From Breviolum minutum Mf 1.05b.01 (lineage: Eukaryota; Sar; Dinophyceae; Suessiales; Symbiodiniaceae), in assembly GCA_000507305.1 (NCBI GenBank), contig DF239109.1, positions 62,001-126,000 on the forward strand: 64,000 nt of DNA, given 5' to 3'. The notes below the pieces were generated by a model. That model saw nothing but the letters and a program-made list of their open reading frames with translations. It did not search any database and was not told the origin of the DNA. Of the stretch, positions 1 to 7,799 are shown one piece after another. The number at the start of each line of letters is the position of its first letter. Within the stretch, counting starts at the first letter, position 1. The translations under genes and the position numbers were made by a program.

Positions 1-53
1 GTGGCGCATTATTGTCGGAAATCACCCCACCCAGTTGTTGGTCTACGATGACC

Positions 54-719
54 TTACGAATGATTGAAGACGAATAACTGTTGGGAGACGAATAGTGGTG
101 CGGTGAGTTCCTGACAGTTGATGAAGACAGCCCTGAAGGGAACCAGATTTAGATAGGACGACGTCCATGTTGCTATGGGTTGTGTTGCTACGTAGTTGCT
201 TAAAAAGTAGTTGATGGACTTAGGACTTGAACTGTCGTATTCGGCGGTGCCCCTGTTCCATGTGCCACTGACGTAAGTTGAGAGTTCTAAATCCGTGGGT
301 ATCTTGATGGTGTAAGCGTTGGGAAAGCCGTCGGCTACCTTAATCTCCACGGTTCTAGTGGCGGAACTGTAGGCATACACGAACATGTTTTCTTGCTCGC
401 CGTTCGTCGCTTCGTTCATCTTCTCAACTATGTCAAAGGAAAGTTGCTCGGCGAAGTAAATCTTGTTGGACAAATCTATGATGTAATTGCCGAAGAGAGT
501 GCCGTCCTTATACAGCATGAAGTATAACTTTTCGTAGAAGCCCACCTCTGTGGTCTTCCACACCGCTGGAATGCTCACTTCGGTTATGAAGAGTTTGGTG
601 CCGTTCGGACATTCCATGTTTTCGTCTAGTTCAATGATGAAGTCCGCTGACGACCTAGACTGCGGAAGCCTATACGCGCTATCCACCAGAACCTTTTTAT
701 ACGTTAATCTCTTTATCAT
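54..719 (-). CDS. Penton-like minor capsid protein, frame-broken at 3' end
   Basis: The gene reads leftward from ATG at 719 and stops at 54 after 221 residues. The N-terminus (KKVLVDSAYRLP, then SSADFIIEL) and the beta-rich body with ITEVSIPAVW fit the penton or minor capsid proteins of Polinton-like viruses and adintoviruses, which form the vertices of the icosahedral shell. It is divergent to the lipase-like gene, with only 8 bp between the first ATGs and a shared TATATA box. The last 20 or so residues look unlike a family C-terminus. A neighbouring frame on the same strand stays open from about position 105 through the window edge and contains SIIRKV and LGGVISD, which look more like the real end. 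This points to a one-base frameshift or a sequence error. The family call rests on fold-type pattern and position beside the major capsid gene. Confidence 0.6.
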   Translation of the reverse strand: MIKRLTYKKVLVDSAYRLPQSRSSADFIIELDENMECPNGTKLFITEVSIPAVWKTTEVGFYEKLYFMLYKDGTLFGNYIIDLSNKIYFAEQLSFDIVEKMNEATNGEQENMFVYAYSSATRTVEIKVADGFPNAYTIKIPTDLELSTYVSGTWNRGTAEYDSSSPKSINYFLSNYVATQPIATWTSSYLNLVPFRAVFINCQELTAPLFVSQQLFVFNHS

Positions 720-769
720 TCTTATATATGACTACTTCTAGAAAAAAATCTTTTGTAATTTATATACTA
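719..769. promoter_or_regulatory. Divergent TATA-type promoter region
   Basis: CTTATATATGAC at 720-731 lies between the penton-like gene and the first ATG of the hydrolase. A second box, TTTATATACTA, lies immediately before the ATG at 770. The same TATATA style precedes the other capsid-side genes, so I read these as late viral promoters. Position and composition are the only evidence. Confidence 0.45.
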
Positions 770-1642
770 ATGGCTATGATAAGCGGAGCATCTCAAATAG
801 CGAGAGCGGTGGGGACGAACGTTGCCAGAGAGAGTGCAAGAGACCTAGCGCAGACGGCTTTCAGAAACCTGACCAGAAACGTGCGAACTGGACGCAATGA
901 CAGGCTTCTGGAGCGTGGCGACATGGAGAGACAACTGGAGAGAGCGAAGTTGAGACATCTCATGAACCAAGCGTGGGACGAAATCAAGAAGGACAACGCT
1001 AAGAAGCAGGAGGACTTGAACGAGAGGATGAACTCCTTTGCCAGAAACCTTAACTCACACTACAAGAGGCATAAGACGAGATACGCCGAAGAGACAAATG
1101 TGGGAAACAAGAACCACATAGAAGACAGATGGGGACTGAGGAATGCCTACTGGTCTAAATCTGGTTTATACAAGACGGGAAACACCCTTTACATTTCTGG
1201 AACTGGAGGTAAAGAGGGAAGTCTCCAAGAGGACATAATGAGCGACATCTTCTTAATTCCGACGAGGATGGTTCAACACTCTGAAAAATACAGGGACGTG
1301 GAAGCGGAACTCAAGAGGTCTCCAGAGATAAAGAGGCTGGTGTCTCATTCCTTAGGCAGTGCGGTTGTCAATCGCATCAACGAAAGGATGCCCGACAGGT
1401 TTCAGACCACCACCTATGCTACCCCCACTTTCTCAAGGGGTGGGAAACCCAAGAACCCCAAACACTTAAGCATCAGGAACAAGGGGGATGTGATAAGCGT
1501 CTTTGACAACGCGGCGATTACGCTGGACAACAGCGAATGGAACCCTCTGGTGAATCACAGTTTCAAGAACATTGAAGGTCGGGGTCGTTTTGAAATCAAC
1601 GCTGGAACTCAGGTCAGTGCTGGAATTAATCCCAATCAATAA
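770..1642 (+). CDS. Lipase-like alpha/beta hydrolase
   Basis: The frame opens at 728, but ATG at 770 is the better start because a TATA-type box sits just before it and the first 14 residues look untranslated. The protein has about 290 residues. Its N-terminal third is charged and helical, probably coiled. The C-terminal half has the class 3 lipase pattern: nucleophile elbow SHSLGS (Ser at about residue 194), then YATPTFSRG, an acidic residue in NKGDVISVFD (Asp about 240) and a late His in NHSF (about 263). Such lipase-like proteins occur in several Polinton-like viruses and virophages, where a role in membrane breach during entry or exit is usually proposed. Substrate and role here are inferred. 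The stop is followed by a weak ATTAAT/ATTAAT hairpin. Confidence 0.65.
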   Translation: MAMISGASQIARAVGTNVARESARDLAQTAFRNLTRNVRTGRNDRLLERGDMERQLERAKLRHLMNQAWDEIKKDNAKKQEDLNERMNSFARNLNSHYKRHKTRYAEETNVGNKNHIEDRWGLRNAYWSKSGLYKTGNTLYISGTGGKEGSLQEDIMSDIFLIPTRMVQHSEKYRDVEAELKRSPEIKRLVSHSLGSAVVNRINERMPDRFQTTTYATPTFSRGGKPKNPKHLSIRNKGDVISVFDNAAITLDNSEWNPLVNHSFKNIEGRGRFEINAGTQVSAGINPNQ

Positions 1643-1702
1643 ATTAATCTCTCTGTCTTATTAATCGTCGTTATGTTTCAAAACAAATTAATTAACATAT
1701 AA

Positions 1703-1939
1703 CAAAACGCTTACTGGAAACAACTCTACGGAAGCGAAGCAACTCTCAAAGGGCAGTTCTTCCTAGAAATGAACGGGAAGGTCAAGGACTACAACAGCAT
1801 CAGGGAAATCGTTCTACAACAAATGGAGAAAACGAACAGCATAGTCAGAAAAAAGCCATTGCCAAGCAAGGTCATGGAAACAAAAAAGAACGTCTCCATG
1901 CAGAGCCACCAGAAAATGAATATAAGAACGAAAAAATAA
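1703..1939 (+). pseudogene. ATG-less small viral gene remnant
   Basis: Between the hydrolase and the major capsid gene a frame of 78 codons is open from just after TAA at 1700 to TAA at 1937. It begins QNAYWKQLYGSEATLKG and has the codon texture of the flanking viral genes. There is no ATG at its left end; the first is at 1769, leaving 56 residues ending in a very basic tail (KKNVSMQSHQKMNIRTKK). Either translation starts at 1769, or the 5' part of a longer virion gene was deleted. I do not recognise the family. Its place beside the capsid gene suggests a structural or DNA-binding role, but that is inference. Confidence 0.5.
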
Positions 1940-1970
1940 AAAATTATCTAGGTTATATCATTTAATAACA
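1940..1970 (+). promoter_or_regulatory. Late-type TATA box of the major capsid gene
   Basis: GGTTATATCATTTAATAACA directly precedes the ATG at 1971, the same layout as before the genes at 770, 3579, 3944 and 4539. Confidence 0.45.
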
Positions 1971-3542
1971 ATGGATAATATCGTAGCAGAGAGTAATGAT
2001 GTTATGGTCAATTCCCTCCACTTTGGACTGCCCGAAACAGCGCAATACATCACCGACAGGCGACATGTCAATTACTTCCCTAGCGGTTCAAATGTATACA
2101 ACCCCAACGCTGGCAACAAGAACATCCGTTTCTATCTGAGCGGTGAGGACAACACCTATCTGGATTTGTCTTCGGTTCGTTTGTTTGCTAACCTCCAAAA
2201 CACCGACGGAACACGCTCGCACTTCTTGAGACCACTGGGCAACCTGTCCTCCTTCTTCCAACGCTACCGTTGCACCGTCGGCGGACAACTCGTTCAGGAC
2301 ATCATTGAATACAACCGACACTGCGAATTGTTCAACTCGTTTAAGAGTCAGGAAGTCAGAGACATTGACGACATAGAGAGCGGGGCTAATCCTAGATGGG
2401 ACGACGAGAGCCACATGTATGCCAACGGACTGGACGAGTTCCTTCAGGCAACAACCAATGGAGCGACTAACGGAACACCTCCTGGGGTCGTAACGGTTGA
2501 TACCGCTGGAGACCACAACGAATGGGGCAGGATAGACAACCGTTATACCAGACACTCCATGACTGGCATTCCTGGTGCGAACGGCTACATCAGAATAGGA
2601 CACAAACCGTGCTGTGGCTTGATGGAAAGCAACTACATGCTTCCTTTAAGATACGCCCCTCTAGAATTGGAATTCACCCTAGTGAGCGACGAACACACGC
2701 CAGTGATTACGCCCTTCACCGTGGCTGATGCCAACACTCAAAACGACAGCACGGGCTATTACTTCACCACTGGGGACACCTCAACATCATGGGAACTGAA
2801 CAACGTCATCATAAGGGCTGAAGTGGTTCAACTGGACAACACCGTGAATAACAACATCGTCAAACACCTGTTAGGAGGTCAGTCTTTGAAGTTGGTCTTT
2901 CCGATGTATCACACCATCACGCAAACGTTCAACACAGCAGGAACCGAAATCAACATGAACATAGTGAAGTCCTCTAGCAAACTGAACGGTGCGTTCATCA
3001 CGCTGTATAGAGCGCCACGCAACGGAGCGGTCGGTGGTCAATACAGACAAGACAATTACTCCTACAAACGCTGGAACTACTTCTACAACCCGATGGTCAA
3101 TAGTCCTATCTTTGATGTGGGCGATGACCCCAACAACACACCAGCAGACCAAGGAAAGGGCTTCCAAGACATGACACGAAACCTGACCTGGCAAATACAA
3201 ATAGCCAACAAGAAGTATCCTGAGTTTGAATGTCAGTCCATGGCTGAGACCATGTATTACTTACGCCGTGCCATCCACTTCATGAACCCCGACCAAGATG
3301 CCATGAGCATCACCTACAAACGCTTCCGAGAGGACAAGTTCATCATAGGAATTTCTTACGAGAAGATGGCTGACATAAACTTTACTGGAGTAAACACTAA
3401 GATGGGTTCTCTTCTGGTTTTGAAACTCAAAGGGACGAACGGCGTGCTGGCACCAGAAGAGGCGGTTCAAGAAATCTTCTGCCATCTCATTTCGGAGACT
3501 GTTCTGGAAGTGAGAGAATCGGGAGCCATAATTTACGATTAG
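1971..3542 (+). CDS. MCP: Major capsid protein, double jelly roll
   Basis: This 523-residue protein would form the hexon capsomers of the virion as trimers of a double jelly-roll fold. Family-type signatures seen in order are LPETAQYITDRR (about 20-31), YFPSGSNVYNP, RFYLSGEDNTYLDLSSVRLF (53-72), GQLVQDIIEYNR (about 104-115), then a second jelly roll running to EVRESGAIIYD at the C-terminus. The YFPSGSN..Y.P and LDLSSVRLF blocks are what I know from capsid proteins of Polinton-like viruses and relatives. The length is usual for them. The gene is intact with no stop or frameshift, has a TATA-type box immediately upstream, and is followed by small late-type genes in the same direction. It is the strongest single proof that the left block is viral. 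Confidence 0.88.
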   Translation: MDNIVAESNDVMVNSLHFGLPETAQYITDRRHVNYFPSGSNVYNPNAGNKNIRFYLSGEDNTYLDLSSVRLFANLQNTDGTRSHFLRPLGNLSSFFQRYRCTVGGQLVQDIIEYNRHCELFNSFKSQEVRDIDDIESGANPRWDDESHMYANGLDEFLQATTNGATNGTPPGVVTVDTAGDHNEWGRIDNRYTRHSMTGIPGANGYIRIGHKPCCGLMESNYMLPLRYAPLELEFTLVSDEHTPVITPFTVADANTQNDSTGYYFTTGDTSTSWELNNVIIRAEVVQLDNTVNNNIVKHLLGGQSLKLVFPMYHTITQTFNTAGTEINMNIVKSSSKLNGAFITLYRAPRNGAVGGQYRQDNYSYKRWNYFYNPMVNSPIFDVGDDPNNTPADQGKGFQDMTRNLTWQIQIANKKYPEFECQSMAETMYYLRRAIHFMNPDQDAMSITYKRFREDKFIIGISYEKMADINFTGVNTKMGSLLVLKLKGTNGVLAPEEAVQEIFCHLISETVLEVRESGAIIYD

Positions 3543-3578
3543 AAGAGAAAAAAATCTATATAACAATATAATAGAACA

Positions 3579-3893
3579 ATGTTGAAATACAAGAAGATGA
3601 ACACGAAGTCAAAGACGAGGGACATGTTGCAGTCCTCCATGTTGAAATTCTCTCCGTTTGACTACACGGATACCGGTTATCTGAAGCACCTAGCCGAACA
3701 ACTGAATCTTCGTCAGGCTAGACAGGCTTCTATCGCACTGAGAAAGGACATGAAGGACAGCAACGCCAGAAGCAACTACCAGAACGAACTGGACAGGCTT
3801 CAGATGGAACTGCACCGACCGAACCTACCCGTTCCTACGAGGGAACATCTGGAGAAGAGAGTGAGTAATTTGAAAAAGTTGATTTTCGCATAG
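3579..3893 (+). CDS. Small basic late-type viral protein
   Basis: A 104-residue protein starts 36 bp after the capsid stop, preceded by TCTATATAACAATATAA. It is rich in Lys and Arg and strongly helical: LRQARQASIALRKDMKD is followed by an amphipathic stretch with LDRLQMELHR and KRVSNLKKLIFA. A short coiled coil is likely. I do not recognise a family. Same-strand position between the capsid gene and two further small genes suggests a virion component such as a cement or DNA-binding protein, which is inference only. ATG at 3579 is used because the TATA-type box lies right before it; an in-frame ATG at 3597 is an alternative. Confidence 0.65.
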   Translation: MLKYKKMNTKSKTRDMLQSSMLKFSPFDYTDTGYLKHLAEQLNLRQARQASIALRKDMKDSNARSNYQNELDRLQMELHRPNLPVPTREHLEKRVSNLKKLIFA

Positions 3894-3899
3894 CAATCA

Positions 3900-3945
3900 A
3901 TTTATTGATATATAAATTTTCTAAACCATTTATATATCAATAAAT
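3900..3945. terminator. 17-bp perfect inverted repeat between two viral genes
   Basis: Arms at 3900-3916 (ATTTATTGATATATAAA) and 3929-3945 are exact complements around a 12-base loop. The left arm starts 6 bases after the stop of the upstream gene. The right arm holds the TATATAT box and runs into the ATG (3944) of the next gene. It could act as a 3' end signal for one transcript and promoter for the next. Confidence 0.7.
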
Positions 3946-4501
3946 GCAAACAGCAAAACTGGAACTGATAAACCCCTACGCAAAGTATGGACTGAAGAGA
4001 CGACCCACCTACGACGAAATCGCTGGCTTAATCTACGAGAACCAAGCACTGGCAGGCGCATTGCCCGACAGGGATGCCACCTTTTTCAAGAACACACCGC
4101 AGGGTTCCTTCTTTGACGGCATGGACAGCATGGAAATCCTGAGGGAGCAACAGAGCAGGATACAGAACAGACAGATGAGAGACATAGTGCTGAGACAGCA
4201 GGCGTCGCAGGGAGGGACATACAACCTAGACAGACATCAAGGGACGACGATGATAACCGATGACTTTGAAGACGCAACAAGTCAGTTAGGGGACGGTGCA
4301 ATGTCCGAACACGGTGCTGGAGTGCGAGCAAGACTGCAACAGACGATGTCAGGCATAGAGGACAGGAGACAACAGACCCGACAATCTCACAGCGCCAATC
4401 AACAGGCACAAGACCAGACCGTCTTCCAGAGAATGATAAACTCAAGACCTGCGAACATAAGCATGGCTTCGGACGACGACGACGAACTAGAAGATATTTA
4501 A
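3944..4501 (+). CDS. Late-type viral protein, Gln-rich, unknown role
   Basis: This protein has 185 residues. The N-terminus has INPYAKYGLKRRPTYDEIAG and DGMDSMEILREQQSRIQ, followed by a Gln/Arg-rich helical stretch (about 60-90), a low-complexity middle with DDFEDATSQLGDG, another Gln-rich region and an acidic end (ASDDDDELEDI). No transmembrane segment or enzyme motif is visible. PTYDEI is a PTxY-like motif near the N-terminus, a type seen in some minor capsid or scaffold proteins, but I cannot assign a family. The start codon lies inside a perfect inverted repeat, and the stop codon lies inside another hairpin (4491-4507). Confidence 0.65.
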   Translation: MQTAKLELINPYAKYGLKRRPTYDEIAGLIYENQALAGALPDRDATFFKNTPQGSFFDGMDSMEILREQQSRIQNRQMRDIVLRQQASQGGTYNLDRHQGTTMITDDFEDATSQLGDGAMSEHGAGVRARLQQTMSGIEDRRQQTRQSHSANQQAQDQTVFQRMINSRPANISMASDDDDELEDI

Positions 4502-4507
4502 TATCTT
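4491..4507. terminator. Hairpin spanning the stop codon
   Basis: AAGATAT, loop TTA, ATATCTT form a 7-bp stem that contains the TAA stop of the gene ending at 4501. It is one of several stop-overlapping hairpins in the viral block. Confidence 0.55.
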
Positions 4508-4538
4508 AAAAAATCTAGCACATACTATATAATATTTA

Positions 4539-5213
4539 ATGTTAGGATACTTAGACAGGAAGAAACACAAGAGAAAGAAGAAATCCTTCGGTGGCAGTCT
4601 CTACATACCCAAGAGCGAAAAATTCACATTCGTAATGCCACCTTTAGAAAACCAAGAACGTAGAGATTTCATGGTTGATACGGTCAATCACATGTTGTCG
4701 AGAAATGTCGGGGTCGGAACTAGAAACAGAGACTCTGAACCACCAAAACCGTCTCGTTTGAACCTACCCCTACAACCGCCCAGCATACCACAGATGCCCC
4801 TCGGTGCGAGTAGTAGCAGTGGTGGAGCACCTATCGCAGACCGACCCGAGACCGAAACCGATGTTCAATTCGTCTGGACGGGGAAGCCAATGATAGAGGG
4901 TGTTAAGAGGACTGGTAGAATTTTACGAAAAGGCTTATCTATGGGAGCACAGGGCAGTCTGATGGCTGGAGACCTAGCCTTACGTGGGATTGAAACAGGT
5001 ATGGACGCTGGTCAAATGGTGCTGGATGGGGTTCAAACAGCAATAGATGTCGCCGATTATGTTAGAGGTTTCACTCGTTCAAGACAACAAGGTAGCATAG
5101 AATATGAAGAAGGTCCTAGGGCTATCGCCGATGGTAATCCAGAAGCAATTAATGATGTTTCTGATGTTGAGGATGAACCCGAAGTTGTGGGTGATTTCGT
5201 GGATTTAACATAG
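4539..5213 (+). CDS. Late-type viral protein with basic N-terminus
   Basis: This protein has 224 residues. It opens with a very basic stretch (DRKKHKRKKKSFGG) that could bind DNA or act as a nuclear localisation signal. A Pro/Ser-rich linker follows (about 75-105), then a small-residue helical region (RKGLSMGAQGSLMAGDLALR, about 140-160, then GIETGMDAGQMVLDGVQTAI), and an acidic tail (DVSDVEDEPEVVGDFVDLT). The Gly/Ala-rich helix could be membrane-active, as in minor virion proteins, but I cannot name a family. ACTATATAATATTT lies directly before the ATG. The gene is convergent with the polymerase and both end in the same hairpin. Confidence 0.65.
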   Translation: MLGYLDRKKHKRKKKSFGGSLYIPKSEKFTFVMPPLENQERRDFMVDTVNHMLSRNVGVGTRNRDSEPPKPSRLNLPLQPPSIPQMPLGASSSSGGAPIADRPETETDVQFVWTGKPMIEGVKRTGRILRKGLSMGAQGSLMAGDLALRGIETGMDAGQMVLDGVQTAIDVADYVRGFTRSRQQGSIEYEEGPRAIADGNPEAINDVSDVEDEPEVVGDFVDLT

Positions 5214-5217
5214 ATGG

Positions 5218-5247
5218 ATGAGATTAAATCAAAAAATTTAATCTCAT
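5218..5247. terminator. Bidirectional 3' hairpin between convergent genes
   Basis: ATGAGATTAAAT (5218-5229) and ATTTAATCTCAT (5236-5247) pair perfectly over 12 bp around the loop CAAAAA. The plus-strand gene stops at 5213; the polymerase TGA (5244-5246) lies in the right arm. Confidence 0.7.
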
Positions 5248-7799
5248 GTATCTTCTTTTCTCATAATGCTTTTGTACCCATAAGGGACGCTTGTGGTGTC
5301 ATTTATCCAGTAGCGTTTGTTATCATAACTGGTCAATCCGACTTTACTCTGATTGATGCTGTAGATTTGATGGTTCTTACTCCTGATGGCACTGAAGTTC
5401 ACTTCTTTGGTTATTCTCTCGTGGAGGGTGTTTTCGTAGTCCTCTATGGTTAAGTCCTTTTTGACTTTGTTTTTGGGGACGCCTTTGGCTTTCTTTTCCA
5501 CCTTATCTTCGTCATGAATTTTGAAGCAGTACATCTTGGGGCGAAGGGCTATGAACTCGGTGATTATCCTACCATCAGTTTCGTCCTTAAACTTGCCCAG
5601 CACCTTCTTATTTGATGGGTCATAGGTTGGATGGTTCTTATCATAACCGCTGAAGTCCATATGTTGTCTGACATCTTTCCAGTCTTCAAAGATATCATCC
5701 GTCATGGTCTGTAAGACATAACTGTCGGTATCGGTATAGACTAACCTTATTTTTTCTCCATACTGCTCCTTCATCACATCGTAGTAGAAACTATACATGT
5801 GATGCTTTGATAAATCCAAAATGGTCATTCCCAGATAGATGGGCTTATCTAAAGTCAACATGGTCTTAACCTTCTCCACTCCCGCCAGTTCATCGTGGAT
5901 GATGTGGCATCCCTTATAGTTAGGGTTGTTTATGCACTTCTGTATCCTAGCCTGAGTATCCACCAGTTCAAAGTCCATGTGGTTCCTAACGTTCTCCATG
6001 GTTTTGCCGTAGACGGCGTTGTTCATGAGTTTAAACATGTCCTTTTCAAAGTCGTTCCTCGCCTGTTTCCTCTTGTTTGTGTTGAAGTCTATCCACGGTT
6101 TCAGCCACGCTCTCTGTTTGAATTTGACCGCCCGATGCACCTTCTTGAGAACCATGCCCTTTTCCAGATAGAACCTCAGCGTTTTGATGTGCACGACGTA
6201 TTTTTCTTTGGGGTTGAGGTTGAGTATGAGTTTGGGTGTCTTCTCATCCTTGGGTTCATGACCGTTATAGTAGTGTTTGTATAATTCCCTCTGATGCTCC
6301 GATAAGAAACTCTCTTTGACAATCATGTTTGCAGGTGCTAGGGGGTAATCCGAATGGAGGTCATGAAGTTCTTCAGGGTAATCTAAATCAACTTCCACTA
6401 TAAAAGCGTGATTATCGTCATCATGCCATTCCTCCACAGTCCTAACCGTCGGTAGTTTCTTCGCCCATTTGATTTCTCCTATGGGTAGTTTCTGAGACAT
6501 GGCTAAGCCGTAGAGATTGTTAGCGTCCAAGTAGGTTATGAAATTTGAGGGTTTCGTTTCATCATAGAAATCATCCATGTATTTGTTGTTCGCTTTGACC
6601 TCCTTATGACTTACCTGACACATCCCTCCACGCAGTCCGTGCTCTATCATCTCATACATGTCCTGTTCCTTAATGGGTTCTATCATCACCTCCGTCTTAT
6701 ACAGCATGGCATCCCAAGCAAAGTTAGGTAATGTAAAGTAGTGGGCTGGGTCCAGTCCGTAGTATTCCAGACAGAGTTCTCTAAAATTTTCAAAGACATC
6801 CGTCAACAGCAACACATCAGTTCTAAGATACAAATCGTGATACTGCCCCAAGTCCGCTATCCCGAAGTGGTCCCATACATTAACTGCCCTCTGATAATCC
6901 CTTTCGTCTATGTGCTCTTCGGTGAGTTTGCTATAGAAAGCCTCCATAGGCGGTAGGCTTCTTTCATAAAATCTGTTATAGTCGTCAAAGTAGTCGTATG
7001 GATAAACCCCCTTCTCGGTAAGCAAGTCCAAGTCCTCTAGCGTCTTGACATATCTGTTCTTTCTACTGTGTTTGAAGTGTTTCTCCCAATCCTTCCGTTT
7101 CACGCCCTCTTCGTATTTAGTGAGTTTGACCAACTTATCCAGAGAAGCGGAGAGGAAACTGAAACTGTCCTTAAAGCATAGGTTCTTAAACGCAAAGGTT
7201 ATGAACTTCTCACTGTTCTGGGCTATGACGTCTATCCTACGGTTCTGTGAAAGTTCGTGAGCCCTCTGAATGATGAGATGAGCGTCGTAATTCTTAAGGT
7301 TATGCAGGAAGACTGGCACTTTATAGTATCTCATGGAGAACTGAAGATTGCAGTCGTCGTGGGCACAACCCCTATACTGACCAGTAAAATGGCAGTGGTC
7401 CCTAACCTTCTTATCCCCTTCCTTAAACTCCTCACCACACACAAAGCAATGGGTAGCCGTTTTGAAATCCCTCCAGTCCGAAGCCGTCATGATTATCTCC
7501 TTATTCTCCTTCATCTTTTTCATGACCTTATCCTTTAATTCAATGATTTTTTCAACAAAGACGTCCATACAATCTTCGCCCCTGTATAAGAAATCCTCGC
7601 TACTACCGTCAATGCTATTCACCAGATTAATCATGAAACCGCAGGGTCTATGCTTTTGATACTTGTAGGTTTTGGTATTGTTCATGGCTTCCTTTTCTTG
7701 AGGAACCGTCAGGCATTCAAAATCAGCGTAGATGACAAAAGGGGCTTTTAGTCTCTTATAGTGGTTCTTAAAGAACATCGGTGCAGCCCCCATCACCAA
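5244..7799 (-). CDS. polB: Protein-primed family B DNA polymerase, main part
   Basis: This frame holds the exonuclease and polymerase domains of the viral replicase. Motifs in order are Exo I FVIYADFECL (residues 21-30), a cysteine/histidine-rich block CFVCGEEF to DHCHFTGQYRG with CN (about 118-151) resembling an endonuclease VII-type zinc motif, Exo II FLHNLKNYDAHLI (about 164-176), Exo III YLRTD, Pol A YLDANNLYG (423-431), Pol B KLMNNAVYGKT (590-600) and Pol C YTDTDS (688-693). All catalytic acidic residues are present. This layout is that of Polinton/Maverick and PLV polymerases, which start replication from a terminal protein. The frame has no good start of its own; the N-terminal part lies in an overlapping frame (7768-9015), separated by one base in a C5 run. 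Confidence 0.9.
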   Translation of the reverse strand: MVMGAAPMFFKNHYKRLKAPFVIYADFECLTVPQEKEAMNNTKTYKYQKHRPCGFMINLVNSIDGSSEDFLYRGEDCMDVFVEKIIELKDKVMKKMKENKEIIMTASDWRDFKTATHCFVCGEEFKEGDKKVRDHCHFTGQYRGCAHDDCNLQFSMRYYKVPVFLHNLKNYDAHLIIQRAHELSQNRRIDVIAQNSEKFITFAFKNLCFKDSFSFLSASLDKLVKLTKYEEGVKRKDWEKHFKHSRKNRYVKTLEDLDLLTEKGVYPYDYFDDYNRFYERSLPPMEAFYSKLTEEHIDERDYQRAVNVWDHFGIADLGQYHDLYLRTDVLLLTDVFENFRELCLEYYGLDPAHYFTLPNFAWDAMLYKTEVMIEPIKEQDMYEMIEHGLRGGMCQVSHKEVKANNKYMDDFYDETKPSNFITYLDANNLYGLAMSQKLPIGEIKWAKKLPTVRTVEEWHDDDNHAFIVEVDLDYPEELHDLHSDYPLAPANMIVKESFLSEHQRELYKHYYNGHEPKDEKTPKLILNLNPKEKYVVHIKTLRFYLEKGMVLKKVHRAVKFKQRAWLKPWIDFNTNKRKQARNDFEKDMFKLMNNAVYGKTMENVRNHMDFELVDTQARIQKCINNPNYKGCHIIHDELAGVEKVKTMLTLDKPIYLGMTILDLSKHHMYSFYYDVMKEQYGEKIRLVYTDTDSYVLQTMTDDIFEDWKDVRQHMDFSGYDKNHPTYDPSNKKVLGKFKDETDGRIITEFIALRPKMYCFKIHDEDKVEKKAKGVPKNKVKKDLTIEDYENTLHERITKEVNFSAIRSKNHQIYSINQSKVGLTSYDNKRYWINDTTSVPYGYKSIMRKEDT

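Noticed and set aside
2088-2603. 171-codon minus-strand frame inside the major capsid gene
   Set aside because: Antisense shadow of an intact, recognisable capsid gene; its Val/Ser-rich composition mirrors plus-strand codon use.
5895-7659. Several plus-strand frames of 65 to 129 codons
   Set aside because: Shadows of the polymerase gene, hydrophobic and without motifs.
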